Source: Spirometra erinaceieuropaei (taxonomy: Eukaryota > Platyhelminthes > Cestoda > Diphyllobothriidea > Diphyllobothriidae). Taken from it: 64,000 bases of DNA. Below the pieces are notes generated by a model. It saw only the letters and a program-made list of their open reading frames with translations. It ran no database searches and was not told the DNA's origin. Every line of letters starts with the position of its first letter. Position 1 is the first letter of the stretch. The translations under genes and the position numbers were made by a program. The stretch spans positions 31,486 through 95,485 of the forward strand of contig CACRXP010001262.1 of NCBI GenBank assembly GCA_902702965.1. The letters are read 5' to 3'. Below, in pieces: positions 31,752-43,091 of the stretch.

Positions 31752-31990
31752 AGATGTGGTTATGTGGCCGCACCTGAGGTAAACAAACCCCAAACACCTG
31801 TAATACGGGACCGGTGGTAATAGGGGCTTTTACACGTGGGGCCAGGGAACGCACAGACGATGAGGTCAAGTAATTGTATGCAAAAGAAAAGCTATTGGCA
31901 ATGCGCGGTTGTACTCTGAGTGACTGAGAAATAGTTACGCTAACCCCTAACTGTATTGTGTCCATCAGGTGCGGCTACATAACCACATCT
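31752..31990. mobile_element. Small inverted-repeat element, family T (short telomere tract)
   Basis: The ends AGATGTGGTTATGTGGCCGC and GCGGCTACATAACCACATCT are inverted repeats. The inside shares 'taatacgggaccggtggtaa', 'gaggtcaagtaattgtatgc' and 'gagaaatagtta' with copies at 47029 and 56839. Only two CCCCTAA-like units remain here. Confidence 0.8.
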
Positions 31991-33390
31991 AGCCATTTAT
32001 GCTTTTGAACGTGAACAAATCCCTCGGCATCGTTTTACACCGCCTTCGATGTCGAAGGAGGGTAATGCGGCAGTCTATTCCCCCATCGCGAGAGCCCCTT
32101 TCGTTCATTCCAAACGCCTGGTCAGTTAGGTCTACGACGGTTTTCAAGCTCTATGTTTCTCTATTTCAGCCTGTTAAAATGTGATTAATAATCTTTAGAA
32201 TCATTTTTGTCCCTTTAGGGAACTGGCTATTTACTTTTTGATTTAGTTTCTGTTCTTTTTTGTATATTCCTTTGGAAGGTTCCTTTTTGGTTGTTCGAAG
32301 ACAGACCCACTTTTATTTGCGTTGGTCTCTATAAATAGAGCCACCAAAACCATTTTTTTGTCTTGGCTCCCTTGGGGATGCTGCCCAATCAGGTTCTAGC
32401 ATCTCCATCCAGGCAGCGATTGGCTGATTCAAGTCTGCTTAAGCCACCTTTCCCCCTCCATCTGCCTCGTCAATGTGGGCTGTGATTTCGGTCACCTTCG
32501 ATGTCCAGGCCGCGCTGCAAATGCCTGCATCAGCGCTACACCGGTCGTTAATTTGGCCTTCACTGATTGGTTGTAAATGAGCATGGCTCATTTGCACGCC
32601 CACATTTCCCACCGGCGCTGCCGCCACAATAGCTGCAGCCGGTCCTCAGCATAACTCTTAGCTGAGTGTATGCATCCTATTCTGCTTATCGACAATTTCG
32701 ATTTGGAAAATTAGCTACCGTCGGCTATTATACTGCAACAGACCATTCTAAAACGCCTGCCACAAACGTGGTACGTGGACCGCGTTTGTGAGCAGTGCTC
32801 AGGCAGTAGTGGAAAAGGAGTAGTGCGGGTAGCACGTAGGCTTTATTCAGCGTGGCCTTGGAAACTTCTATGGATCATGAGGAGCTCTGTGTCTTCGCAG
32901 CAGCCCCTAGGCATTGTTCTATCGATAAGTATTTGCTAGTGGACGTAGACACAATGTAAAATTTAAAGTTGGCTGCCCAACGAATTGGGACTCTCGTTCA
33001 TTGACCGACCCATGCACCGCTACATGCCAGGTCTTTCTGGAGAGGAGCAAGATTCATGTCGCACAGGACAAAATATATCATCCGCTAACAAAAAGCGGTT
33101 CAAAAAGCCACTTCGAGCCGATCAGTCGCATATACTAGAAAAAAGACGAAAATACCGAATATCCCCGAGGAACCCTGGTGTAGACTGGCAATCCAGTTTA
33201 TGCGGCGCTCATAACAGGCACTTAGAAAGACCCATTGGAGAGAAAATTACCGACCCAATTTACTGTATTATTAACCATACAACAGGACTGAAGTTTTTCC
33301 ACCAGGCGTCCATGGTTAGCCGTCGGATGCTTTGCTGAGAAAAGGCAAGGCGCTTTCGACACGTCCAGACTGGTTAAGCATCTTGCCAAA
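31991..33390. other. No gene recognised
   Basis: Contains a TATA-like 'tctataaatagagcc' at 32328-32342 and CCAAT/ATTGG-rich sequence around 32400-32600 that resembles the LTR repeats only loosely. The frame 32985-33338 has no domain. Confidence 0.4.
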
Positions 33391-33394
33391 GTAG

Positions 33395-33870
33395 TCTACC
33401 TTGTAAGTATTCGCAGCAAGGTTATGAAAATTAAAGACCGGTTAAGTCCGAGAAGAAATCTGGGGTGCTGTATTGCATCCCGTGCCTAAACTGTCTTCGT
33501 AACTACACAGGTTAGACTGCACACATGGTCGGATCGCGCGTACATGAACATAAGCTGACTTTGAGACGAGACGACGAATTATGACAAGTGGTTGCCTACT
33601 TGTCATGAATTTAACATCGCAACCTCCAAAATAATCGCCCACGACGGAAACAAAACAGACCGGGAATTGCTTGAAGCCCGGACCTCGGATGAGATCTCTG
33701 TCAGCCGATTTATCGATCTGGCGCCGCTATACAAAGCCCTGAGCAGTCACCTCCAGTCCTGCGGCATCGATCGTAACTGCCGCCCCGTAACTGTCACTCG
33801 TTGCTATTGCTTTGACGATGAACTCCTGCACGAGTTCGGAAGATCACATCAATTAACAAACTCTTCGTGC
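33395..33870 (+). pseudogene. PLE lineage 2, second decayed copy with hammerhead-like tail
   Basis: Parallels 30400-30870: 'ttaaagaccggttaagtcc', degraded 'YCIPC...NYTG', RVHEHKLTLRRDD-like coding, then HEFNIATSKIIAHDGNKTDR and SRFIDLAPLYKALSSHLQSC (33600-33770). The tail has TTTGACGAT, a perfect GAACTC/GAGTTC stem and GGAAGATC at about 33808-33845, a mutated hammerhead. Several frameshifts. Confidence 0.75.
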
Positions 33871-34009
33871 TCAAACAGTCATACATACACCTTGAACCCG
33901 AGCTTTCGCCTCCATTTGTGGTTTTTTTCATTTCAAGCTCAGCGTTGTGAATGCTGGCAATATGATAAATCCAGAAATGTACGATGGGAAGGATGAGGCG
34001 TAGCTAACA

Positions 34010-34110
34010 AACAGTTCGGAAGAATTAAATACGACCTTTGGAACGAGACATTTATTCGCCTCACGTTTCGGAATGTGGCTCTTGGTTTTTATTGGCAATC
34101 TCTCTGGGTG
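34010..34110 (-). mobile_element. PLE tail fragment
   Basis: 'acatttattcgcctcacgtt' then tcggaat resembles the reversed lineage 1 terminal segment ('ctttattagcctgacgtttc'). The remainder is too diverged to place. Confidence 0.4.
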
Positions 34111-34539
34111 CGACGCACTCCACTTGACTTGATGGGAACAGTTATCCTTCGAGAGTCGTCCGTCTATGTGCGGATTCGGTTTCTGTACAGGTGTCTCGGC
34201 ATTATCATGCTGTCGAAATGTGTTTCCCACGAATCCCCTGTAAAAAGAGAGCTATCGAGACGCACGAGTTTTCAACATAACAAACGAAGTATTCGGGATC
34301 GCCACTCGAGACCTCGCAAGTACCGCCAGAGGATTGACTAAGAGAAGACCAGATGCTGCAGGTTCATGAGCGAGAACGATATAAGACTGTCTAAGCAGAG
34401 GGTGACTGAACGAGTCTGCGTGCACTGAACGATATACTGCACAGCACTGATGAAACGTCATCCGAAAACGACAAACTGGTATACAACCCCCCCCCCAAAA
34501 AAAAAACTTCTTGACGTTCCCATTTACCACGAAGATTGT

Positions 34540-34645
34540 GGTGGCCTAAGAACCAGTTGTCAGGAAAGCAGCACGTACGACGCAAGCACTGAGCTTCAAC
34601 AGCAGCCAGCCAATCAGCCACAAATACAGTTAAGTATAATTCAGT
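34540..34645 (+). mobile_element. PLE lineage 1 internal fragment
   Basis: 'caggaaagcagcacgtacga', 'tgagcttcaacagcagccag' and 'ccaatcagccacaaatacag' match 22957-23028 of the 23-kb PLE. It is about 100 bp without flanking element sequence, preceded by a C-run/A-run at 34489-34506. Confidence 0.65.
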
Positions 34646-34649
34646 ATGT

Positions 34650-35405
34650 ATAAGGGGTATAGGCAGAGCCTTGTAAAACCCTATTTACAGATAGACGTTT
34701 GAAAAAAATGCAGATAGTTACATAACAGTTATGCCAGTCATTGATATCGCGTAAATGTTTGACCATCACCCATAAATTTATCTAGTCTTCTTTTGGAGGT
34801 CTCAAAGTTTTCCGCTAAGACAACGGAGTTCGGTAATTTGTTCCATCCTTCAACCAGACGGTGGGAGAAGAACTTGGCCTGCAATTCGAGTTTGGCATAT
34901 TTTAGCTTCAATCTGTATTGGTGGCCTCGAAGATTGGTCGCTCGCGCCAATTCGAAGAAATCGTTAGACTGAGAAGCACAGTCTAGCCCTCGGACGATCC
35001 TGAAGGTCATGGTCATATCCCCTCTATATTGTCTATAAGAGAGAGGAAATATTTTTAGCTTTTCTAGGCGTCTCACATAAGGTAATCTACGTAATCCGTC
35101 GACTAGCTTGGTCGCTCTTTGTTGCACGTTCTCCAGTAGGGTGTAATCTTGTTTCGTCCAGAGACACCATGCCTGAACACAATATTCCAACATTGGTCGA
35201 ATAAATGCTCCAAATATTCGGCCGAAAAGTTCTTCGTCAAAATTGAGGAAGGATATTCTAATCGCGCCTAGGATACCCATAGCCTTGTTTGATAACTTGG
35301 CGCAGTGAGACGATGGTTTGACAGTAAACACCGAGGTCTGTTAACTCGTTGACTGATTCGAGTTAGTGACCTCCTATAAGGTAGTGAGATTCAAATCTCA
35401 ACAAC
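34650..35405 (-). pseudogene. Non-LTR retrotransposon (LINE) reverse transcriptase C-terminus
   Basis: A 197-codon frame at 35331-34738 carries the typical LINE tail: AKLSNKAMGILGAIR, FIRPMLEYCVQAW, LENVQQRATKLVDGLRRLPY, RRLEKLKIFPLSYRQYRGD, ATNLRGHQYRL and FFSHRLVEGWNKLP. Upstream, in another phase, YLIGGH-stop-LESVNELTDLGV is the preceding segment, so the copy has a stop and a frameshift near 35340-35380. The catalytic FxDD part is missing. It is of the CR1/RTE-like type by motif. The 3' end lies around 34650 without a clear tail. Confidence 0.8.
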
Positions 35406-35499
35406 CTCCTGTTGCTCGATCGTAATCGCGCTATATTGGAGCGCCATGACACAATGCAGTGAACGGGAAGGAAAAGTTTCTGAATTAAAATATCTTCAA

Positions 35500-35890
35500 C
35501 GGGTGCTTAGGGCGAATGGCTACTGCGCAATTTTGTCAGATGGTTGTGGACAAACGAGACGAGGCCGCACCGACGCTGACTTTTGACCAGCACCGCGAGG
35601 AGAGCGCTGTCGAATGCCACGGTATCAGCAAGCCAAAACGCTGAGTAATTACCACGCCAGTAGTTAACACCAGTGACGAAATTACGGCAATTAACGACTC
35701 GGGCATGGACGGGCGAGCAATCATCGCACCAATTACGACCACCGGCGATGAATGCGAGCGATGCCAATTGTGATATGTATGTCTCGGCATGACAACTTCA
35801 TCTTGTAAATACTGCGTCCCTTTTGTGTCCATCAGCCCTCACCTGCGACTGTCTCGGATGATGAATTCGAATCAGAATCCATCAATCACC
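35500..35890 (+). mobile_element. PLE lineage 1 3' fragment with degraded hammerhead
   Basis: 'gatgaaattgcaata...'-type coding (35670-35760) and 'atcttgtaaatactgcgtcc' match 23755-23920. The hammerhead region reads GGATGATGAATTC at about 35847-35859, followed by GAATCCATC, so both cores are damaged. It is 5' truncated. Confidence 0.6.
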
Positions 35891-36440
35891 TCTCATTCTC
35901 CCATAAGGGGTCTCATATCTCATGAAAAATTAGTATAGACAAGGTGAAAGTGTAATTCTGCATAAGAGTGGGTCCACCCAATGTTGATGAACGCATTGAT
36001 CTGTTCTTTTAGCATTTATGTAACTTACATTGAGGGGGAGGACGTTCGAAACTAAGACCAGTTAGAAATATTTCGACAGTTATTTGATTTTCGCTGATTT
36101 ATCACGGGTACTGTGTGGATTCTGACGTAATCACTGTCTTCTCCATTGAGGTCAGACATGCACACATTTCGCCAACGCTAAAATTTAATGCTTTCTGCCT
36201 TGTCAATTAAGAAGCAGTTTTCTTGTAGATTTCGGTACACCCTTCATAAACGTTCCACGGAATCCTCATTATTTCGTTTAAGACGAAGAATGAAGATAAT
36301 ATCAACCGAAAAATCGAAGACGCGGGGAGGGGAATGTGGACTGTCACTAATACTAAACTTTTTGGAAGTAATAATTGAGATGATTTGCTTAGACAGCCGA
36401 GAGGTAGTTTCTTCGTAAGTTTAGGTTCAGTTTTCACCGT
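35891..36440. other. No gene recognised
   Basis: Frames 36188-36418 and the reverse 36207-36437 overlap each other, with no domain. Confidence 0.4.
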
Positions 36441-36447
36441 CGTTCCA

Positions 36448-36484
<37 letters not shown>

Positions 36485-36506
36485 GTCGTCGTCGTCGTCG
36501 TCGTCC
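36448..36506. repeat. (CAT)n followed by (CGT)n microsatellite
   Basis: About twelve CAT units pass into about seven CGT units. Confidence 0.95.
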
Positions 36507-36615
36507 CCATCATCAACTCTATCATTTCATTTAGGACAAATGATGATGATTAGACGAACGGAAAACAAAAGACGGCGGGAGAAGAAGAAATCATTGTAAC
36601 AGCATGACAAGTTGA

Positions 36616-36648
<33 letters not shown>

Positions 36649-36697
36649 AGTAGTAGTAGTAGTAGTGGTAGTAGTAGTAGTGGTAGTAGTAGTAGTG

Positions 36698-36749
<52 letters not shown>

Positions 36750-36878
36750 TAGTAGTACTAGTAGTAGTAGTGGTAGTAGTAGTAGTGGTAGTAGTAGTAC
36801 TAGTAGTAGTAGTGGTAGTAGTAGTAGTAGAAGAAGAAGAAGAGGAGGAGGAGGAGGAGGAGGAGGAGGAGGAGGAGA
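36616..36878. repeat. Compound trinucleotide array (GTA)n-(GAA)n-(GGA)n
   Basis: About 210 bp of GTA with scattered GTG and two ACT variants (CTAGTA interruptions at about 36759 and 36800), then a short GAA run, then about 12 GGA units. Frames through it (poly-Val, poly-Glu) are trivial consequences of the repeat. Confidence 0.95.
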
Positions 36879-36989
36879 GAAGGGAGGAGAGTCAGGAGGG
36901 TGCCGAGGATGATGGGGAGGGGTACAGCTCTATGTAAAGTGACCATGCACTGCAGAGAACGCTCTATTGCGACGACGATGATCACTGTT

Positions 36990-37729
36990 TAAACTAAACT
37001 GGTCGCCCGGTCGGGTCTGGTCACATTTGGGAATCAAACGTGATGACATTCGAGTCACGTGTATTGGTCCCCAAGGTACATGAACCCTGGGCTGTCAGCA
37101 ATTTGGGTTATGCACTCACAAATATCATTGTGTGGTTGCTGTTTCTTGCGTAGGATCTACCTCTCCACGTGTTGTGGAAGTCTTCAAAACTATCTTACCT
37201 GCCAAAGACGCACCAACCTCCAAGGATTATAGGTCAGTCCAACGCCTCTTTGCGGTCTAACGCTTTGTGCGCAGATCTACGGGCTCTTTGTTCGTCACTG
37301 CATTTCGTGACTACAGTGAGCGATGGTGGTGATCTACGTGGGGCTCAGAAGATGGCCGATCGTCCATTGGCATGCTACCCACGAGGTCGGTTTGCGTAAG
37401 TTGACGAATCACACATCCAGGAGCTCACCAGCGCGTGGACCGTCTGAACAGGGAGGATGGTTATTCCCGGCTAGCTCGTAAGTAAAACAGTAGTCTTGTG
37501 TACATTGTAAAAAATGGGCGGAAGGGATCGGATATACGCCCCCTCCCCAAACTATGGAGTGAGGCTGTCGAGATTGGTCGAGAACAGGAAGCTTCACAAA
37601 GCACAAGTCAAGGATGACGGATTCAGTTGGAAAAGCTGTACCGGGGCTAGAGAGAGTACAAGAGACTCAGCAACTAGCTTAATCTAGTCGGTTAACCAGG
37701 CAGGTGACAGCCATTGAGATTATTAACCG
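36990..37729. other. No gene recognised
   Basis: Short frames only. Nothing placed. Confidence 0.4.
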
Positions 37730-37900
37730 CCCAGCACGTTCATTTGGGTCTTGGCCGCCTTCAGCCAATCAGCGCATAGCTCAGCATCGATTGGCTCGGA
37801 GCTGTCGCAACGCTAGGGTCAAACCCTGAGCGCAGTTCGAACGGTCTATCGACAGGGGACGCGAGGCCGACAGAAAGGCTACGAGATTAAACGGCCGCGC
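37730..37900 (+). repeat. LTR-like repeat R3, short copy
   Basis: Contains 'agccaatcagcgcatag', 'gattggctcggagctgtc', 'ctatcgacaggggacgcgag'. It matches 17880-18000 and 53860-53990. It ends without a primer site. Confidence 0.5.
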
Positions 37901-38149
37901 CGGGGATCACGAGGGTAGACTGTCACAAGGTCACTTGTAGTACGGCAATGTTAGTAACTGGGATTTTAAAGGTGAGGCTCTTCAAGGCAGGAAACAGGTG
38001 CGACCAAAACGCCAGTACTAGGAGGTCAAGTCTTAGTTAGTAGAAGAAGACGAAGGACCCTAGAATGGGGAGGTTTACTGTGTTCAGAAGACCAGACAGC
38101 AGTCAATAAGCCTCTTATTCCAGTGGCCATATCTTCCTATTCTGAACTA

Positions 38150-39137
38150 CAGTGCGTGACCGATTTCATGAAATGTAGGCCAAAATTCTGGAATGCGTTT
38201 CCGATTAGAAAGGATTACTTAAATGGGGTTGCTTGATTATCATGCAGCATAACCCTATAACATTTCGGACTGGCCAGGATGCCGGCTTTCGAATGCACTT
38301 CTTTTTGACCTCCTACAGAAACGTGGCTCGGTAAAAAAATGACTACTTAAGTAGCATGCATTTTTCCTATGGATTTTCGATGGTCTTATAAATTCAAATA
38401 TATTTTACAGAAAACACGCGCAAAATATGATTTATTTTGCTCATTTTGAAGGAAATCACATTGTCTTCATATTTTATGCCCGAAAAATTGTGAATTTAGG
38501 TTTTAAAAAAAGTTTCCCAATTCCCGAATAATGTTCAGCCTGATGTGCCATTGCATCAGCGTTTAGCAATTTCAGTCTACAAGGTGCATGCTTTCCGCGT
38601 AAGGAAAATCATATATTCCTTTATGTCTTCAAGAAGAGACCACATAGAGTTCATGAAATTTTGCAATGGATCCGGACTGTCTTGTATATTTTATGAGGAG
38701 CATTAATAAAAGGACATGTGTGGTCTTACATGCATAGACATCGCGCGGTCTTAAGAAGCTCATAATTAGAAGCTTTTTTAAAACCTAAATTCACACTTTT
38801 CGGGCATAAATTATGAAGACAATGTGATTTCCTTCCAAATGAACAAAATAAAGCATATTTTGCGCGTGTTTTCTGTAAAATATATTTGAATTTGTAAGAC
38901 CATCGAAAATCCATAGGAAAAACGCATGCTACTTAAGTAGTCATTTTTTACCGAGCGTGGTTTCTGTAGGAGGTCAAAAAGAAGTGCATTCGAAAGCCGG
39001 CATCCTGACCAGTCCGAAATGTTATAGGGTTATGCTGCATGATAATCAGTATAGCAACCCCATTTAAGTAATCCTTCCTAATCGGAAACGCATTCCAGAA
39101 TTTTGGCCTACCTTTCATGAAATCGGTCACGCACAGT
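38150..39137. mobile_element. Palindromic element family P, full-length (second subfamily) with TA flanks
   Basis: Left TA-CAGTGCGTGACCGATTTC and right GGTCACGCACAG-TA (38148-38149 and 39138-39139). The arms mirror each other for about 430 bp, including 'gccggctttcgaatgcactt' against 'aagtgcattcgaaagccggc'. The TA flanks match the target duplication of Tc1/mariner-type elements. No transposase. Confidence 0.85.
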
Positions 39138-39539
39138 ACTTCATGGAACTCGCCACTTCGCGTCTATCTCCACGGCAGTGGCCGTTAACGAGGCCCTGGC
39201 ATATGTTGACAGTGTCAGGTCATACCTGATAGACAGGGCTAGCGCCTGTGGTAACTGCTAGTTTTATCGGTTCGTAGAGGTAATTTAAAATGTCTTGTGT
39301 TCAAGTTGTGTGCTGTGCGATACGGGGTAGGCACGACCCTGGAGTGCTTCACTCGGTCAGACTGGAGTAAGATCAGTGCGTCTGGAACCGCTCGCAGGGA
39401 TGGGGACCAAGCCTGACACAGCAGAGCGTTCAACAAACATCTGTTAGGAGGGGCTGGAGCATGACGCACCAAACCGGAGGACAGTGACAAACGGCAAATT
39501 GGATCAGGATGGTGGCATGACTTTACAGAAAGTTGAAGC
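39138..39539. other. No gene recognised
   Basis: The minus-strand frame 39239-39589 begins inside the PLE piece and then loses similarity. Confidence 0.4.
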
Positions 39540-39905
39540 AGTTTAAAGCAGGTGCACACAGGAGAATTTACTGATAACAACAACGTCACAAAGGTAGTTT
39601 ATTGTTTCGGCTACGAGTACATTAGTAAACTGTGATGCTACGTCTAATGATAGCATCCTCCGTCCGTCAACGTTAATATCCTTGATCGCCCCGACTAACT
39701 CGAAGGAGCCCTTCGAACTTATAGGGCACGGATGACTTTGTAGCGGTTTAAGCTTTTCGACTTGTCATTTTGCTATGGTGTGATAGGGCGAATTCCTCAT
39801 ATCCAGGATTGGGCATGGGGGTAGCCCGTGTTTGGGAGGCCGTACATTCTGGGTATGGCCGTGCCTACTGGTCTTAGTCGCTCAGATTCTTTGTCAGAAA
39901 AATGA
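39540..39905 (-). pseudogene. PLE reverse transcriptase N-half, inverted relative to its C-half
   Basis: The minus strand reads KESERLRPVGTAIPRMYGLP (about 39885-39830), then after frame changes a 'RPILDMRNSPYH'-like stretch, and at about 39685-39570 DINVDGRRMLSLDVAS then FTNVLVAETINYLCDVV. These are the fingers and motif A of a PLE reverse transcriptase. The next expected segment starts at 39902, but on the plus strand, so an inversion of this block separated the two halves. Confidence 0.75.
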
Positions 39906-41118
39906 CCTTCTTTGTGAAGAACTTTGAGAACCGCCGTCAGCTGACACGGTGCACACAAAACGTCCAGTTTCTTTGCAATGGTCAGCTGTACAGGCAAATA
40001 GACGCCGTAAGGATGGGCTCACCGCTCGGCCCGTTCCTCGCAAATGTCTTCATGGGCAAAGTCGAGATGACAAGTTTACAAGACACTATTAATGACCTCA
40101 ACTTCTACGGTCGGTACATGGACGATATTTTCTGCCTGACGGATGTTACCACCGACACAGACGCCCTGGTTCAAATATTCGACAATGCACACCCCTCGCT
40201 AACGTTCTCTGCAGAGTTTGAGGTATACAACGAAATCGCGTTCTTCGATGTTCTTCTGCACAGACAAGAGGATGGATCTATCTAGCGTAGGGTATTCCGA
40301 AAGAAAACCTGGACGGGACAATACATTAATTTTCACAGTTTTATTCCCCTAAATATTAAACGCAATTTGGTCCAGAGATTGGCAGCTAGAGTGCGACGTA
40401 TCTGCTCTCCTGAGACTGTTGGGGGAGAACTCCAGCAGCTGCGGGATGTACCCCACGAAAACAGATACCCAGAAGGATTTATCCTCCGAAATATAGGGGA
40501 GCGCACGGCAAAGCCCACATTAGCAACTGCAGGAAAGAAAGACTTATTTATAAGACCGCCTTTTCAGGGGGACGCAGCAAGTGACCTAGTAAGAAGACGT
40601 CTGAAGACAGCGATCACTAGCGCTTTCCCGCAGCGAATTTACGTGTATGTTTCACGAATCCTCCCCTCCTACGCTTGGGAGGTAAAGACCGACTCCCTTT
40701 GCAGGCCATATCGATTTGTGTTTACTCATTCACTGGCTCCTGTGGAGCGGGATACATTGACCGTACAAAGAGGTGCATGGAAAAGATAGTACGTGAACAC
40801 ATATCGGCCTGGCTAGGCAGAGGTGAAAAGAAATCGATCTCGAGTTCTGTTCTCGCACATCTTGTCGATACGAATCAGCGAGTCGATGCCAAAGAAGCCT
40901 TTCAGGTTGTCTACCGGACACCAGCAAGCTTCTTCAGAGGCCTACGCCAACGGGTGCTAGCTACAGCCGAGACAGTGGCTATACGGCTAGCCAATCCAGT
41001 GCTATGTTGTCAGAAGATGCTGACACAGGCGTTCTGTCTTCCGTGGCTAACGCCGACCCCAGATGATGATTGCACGTCGCTCCAACCTCCTGATGGTAGT
41101 GGTGTGTGTACAACGTAA
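39902..41118 (+). pseudogene. PLE reverse transcriptase C-half plus GIY-YIG endonuclease (lineage 5)
   Basis: The frame at 39902-40285 has CTQNVQFLCNGQLYRQIDAV, GSPLGPFLANVFMG (residues 39-52) and YGRYMDDIFCL (YMDD at residues 72-75), i.e. the catalytic palm. A TAG at 40283 is followed in frame by RVFRKKTWTGQYINFHSF and NIKRNLVQRLAARVRRIC to about 40680. A frameshift near 40700 leads to CVYSFTGSCGAGYIDRTKRC with EKIVREHISAWLGRG, the GIY-YIG domain, and about 90 further residues to 41118. It is the most complete PLE coding region in the window (YMDD intact), but a stop, a frameshift and the 5' inversion make it non-functional. YIG has become YID. Confidence 0.85.
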
Positions 41119-42170
41119 CCGACGTACAAACATTACTCACAGCCTATGTCCCCCCTCCCCCTCGCCCCCTTGACCCAATGACCACGACACGCCGACCACG
41201 CCATAGCACGCCTCGCCATGCGAGTAGCGTGGGAACGATGAGTGTTAATAACCCCTGGATCACTTATAAACCCTGTAACTTCGCATAATTTTAACTTCAT
41301 TGTAACTGTTTTGGCCTGCTGACGAGTTACCGAAAACAGGTGTTTGCCACATTGACTTTTCAATCTGGTATCGCTTTAAACGAATTCACGCGCAAGTCAC
41401 CGTGCCTGTTGCAGGTGACTGTGCAGCACACTGTAGACGTCGTCTGAATCGACGGTCAAACTGTCGGGACTCCTTTCCATAGCCTGGAGTTGTCCGAAAG
41501 TCGCCAGTGTTGCTTAGATGCTCGCTAGCGGAGCCAAACGCATCCGATAGCAGAGATAGAGAGAGAGGGGGGGGAGCAGGGAGAGAGAGTGAGTTGAGAT
41601 TAGTCAGAACGAGGTCCGCGGTAGTAGGTGCTTGATAGTTGAGTCTAAGGTAGGTATCTGGGTCATCAACATGCGCCAGACAGATGGTCCAGACAGACAG
41701 ACATACGTGTGTTGACAGTAATCGCCCGGTAAATTCTATTGGTGTATCAGTTACTGCCACAACTGTCCACATCTATAACCCGTTTTCGCCCTGGGCTGAC
41801 ATTAGTGTTTGGTGCAAACCGCAGACCTGGGGATGACAAAATAACACTCCCAGGGTGATAGGTAGGTGAGACGCCGGCACACAGTCTGTGTTTGTTAGAG
41901 GGCACCACAAATGTAGACAGAAGTTACAAATTGGCACCACTCCATCCAACCGCATCAAGATGTTTTCGCCTTCCGTTTAACGGCAGCCAAGAGGACAGCC
42001 AAAAACAAAAATACCTATTTTGCAGAGACGTTAAGTGGATGAGGGTATGGCATATAGCCCCCCTGAGCGGCAGTTTAAGCGTCTACCTTCTTATCTTCTT
42101 TGAGTAGGTGTGGTCATAACGGTTTGCCTAGTAGTAGGTCGCGAATGGGGTCTGTCAATACGCGGATTTT
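41119..42170. other. Probable PLE tail then unassigned sequence
   Basis: 'ctgctgacgagttaccgaaa' at 41320-41339 resembles a hammerhead core with a minimal stem II but has no proper cleavage side. A G-run and GA repeats occur at 41550-41590. No gene recognised. Confidence 0.35.
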
Positions 42171-42179
42171 GACCTTCAT

Positions 42180-42410
42180 CAGTGGTATTGACGTTTAAAT
42201 TACCCGGATCGGGCTCAAGGTCAGGGCTAGTGTTAGGATTTGGATTATTCTTGGGACTAGGGTTGCTAGGTCTTGGTTATGTTTTGGATTCGGGATTGAA
42301 GCTAGGGTTGGGGCTTTTGGTTTACGGTCAAGGTTTTAGGATTCGGACTGGTATTCGAGTTATGGTTCTAAGGCTTGGGTTAGGGTTACGTTCGAGTTTT
42401 TCTTAAAAGC
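42180..42410. repeat. Degenerate GGTTAGG/TAGGGTT-like tract
   Basis: Loose repeats such as 'gactagggttgctaggtctt', 'agctagggttggggct' and 'ggcttgggttagggttacg'. It resembles the G-strand inner part of family T elements, but the T termini are not found around it. Confidence 0.6.
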
Positions 42411-43070
42411 TTGCGGGTTAATGGTTCAGGCTAACCATTGCAGACATCGGCACGGCTGGTGCTAGGGTTGTAGTTAACTGCAATTTTTCCGGTTGGTTTA
42501 CATACCATACCTTGCCATTAAGTCTTATGTGAAAAATCTTAAGCCAAATAGAACGCTTGTTCTCATCCATTTCACTGGGGATCTTCAGCTGACCCTAATG
42601 TGTAACCTTCTGGTACGACAAAGATCGCGATCACGGCCTGTGGGGGCTCAAGCGATGTACTGAAACCCTACAACAGCTGTCCACAAGTGTTGCACTGTGT
42701 TACCGTCTGAGAATGGACGAATGCACGCCGAGCTTGCACGTCAGGATCGATCACTAGTTGACCGACAGTCGGATGACCATGAGATCGTGCTGAACCACCA
42801 CTGATTTACGACAAGTGCGCAATTCCAGCAGCATAACATACAGCTTTCTGTGGATTCTGGCACGAAAAATGTGCCTCTGTCAACTTTTCCTTCTTCCGAG
42901 CATCATTTGTGACATAGTTTTAATGATGAGTAATCCTTAAAACCCCCAGTATGATTCCTGCTGTATTTACTTGCCTTTTTTCGAATTTCAGGTGCCACAA
43001 TGCCACAACGATAAGCGTGTAAGCATGCACTGTCCTCTCTGCTGGTACAGACAATGCCTGATTTTATATT
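42411..43070. other. No gene recognised
   Basis: Featureless sequence up to the tRNA-like composite. Confidence 0.4.
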
Positions 43071-43091
43071 GACCCAACTGTGAAAAACTCG

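Noticed and set aside
36448..36878. CRISPR array
   Set aside because: The repeats are simple trinucleotides without spacers, and the window is eukaryotic.
36641..36937. Long plus-strand frame of valines and glutamates
   Set aside because: It is the translation of the GTA/GAA/GGA microsatellite.
41320..41345. Hammerhead ribozyme (CTGACGA...CGAAAA)
   Set aside because: Stem II would be a single pair, and CCTG/CAGG flanks pair with each other, which a hammerhead does not do. No cleavage triplet.
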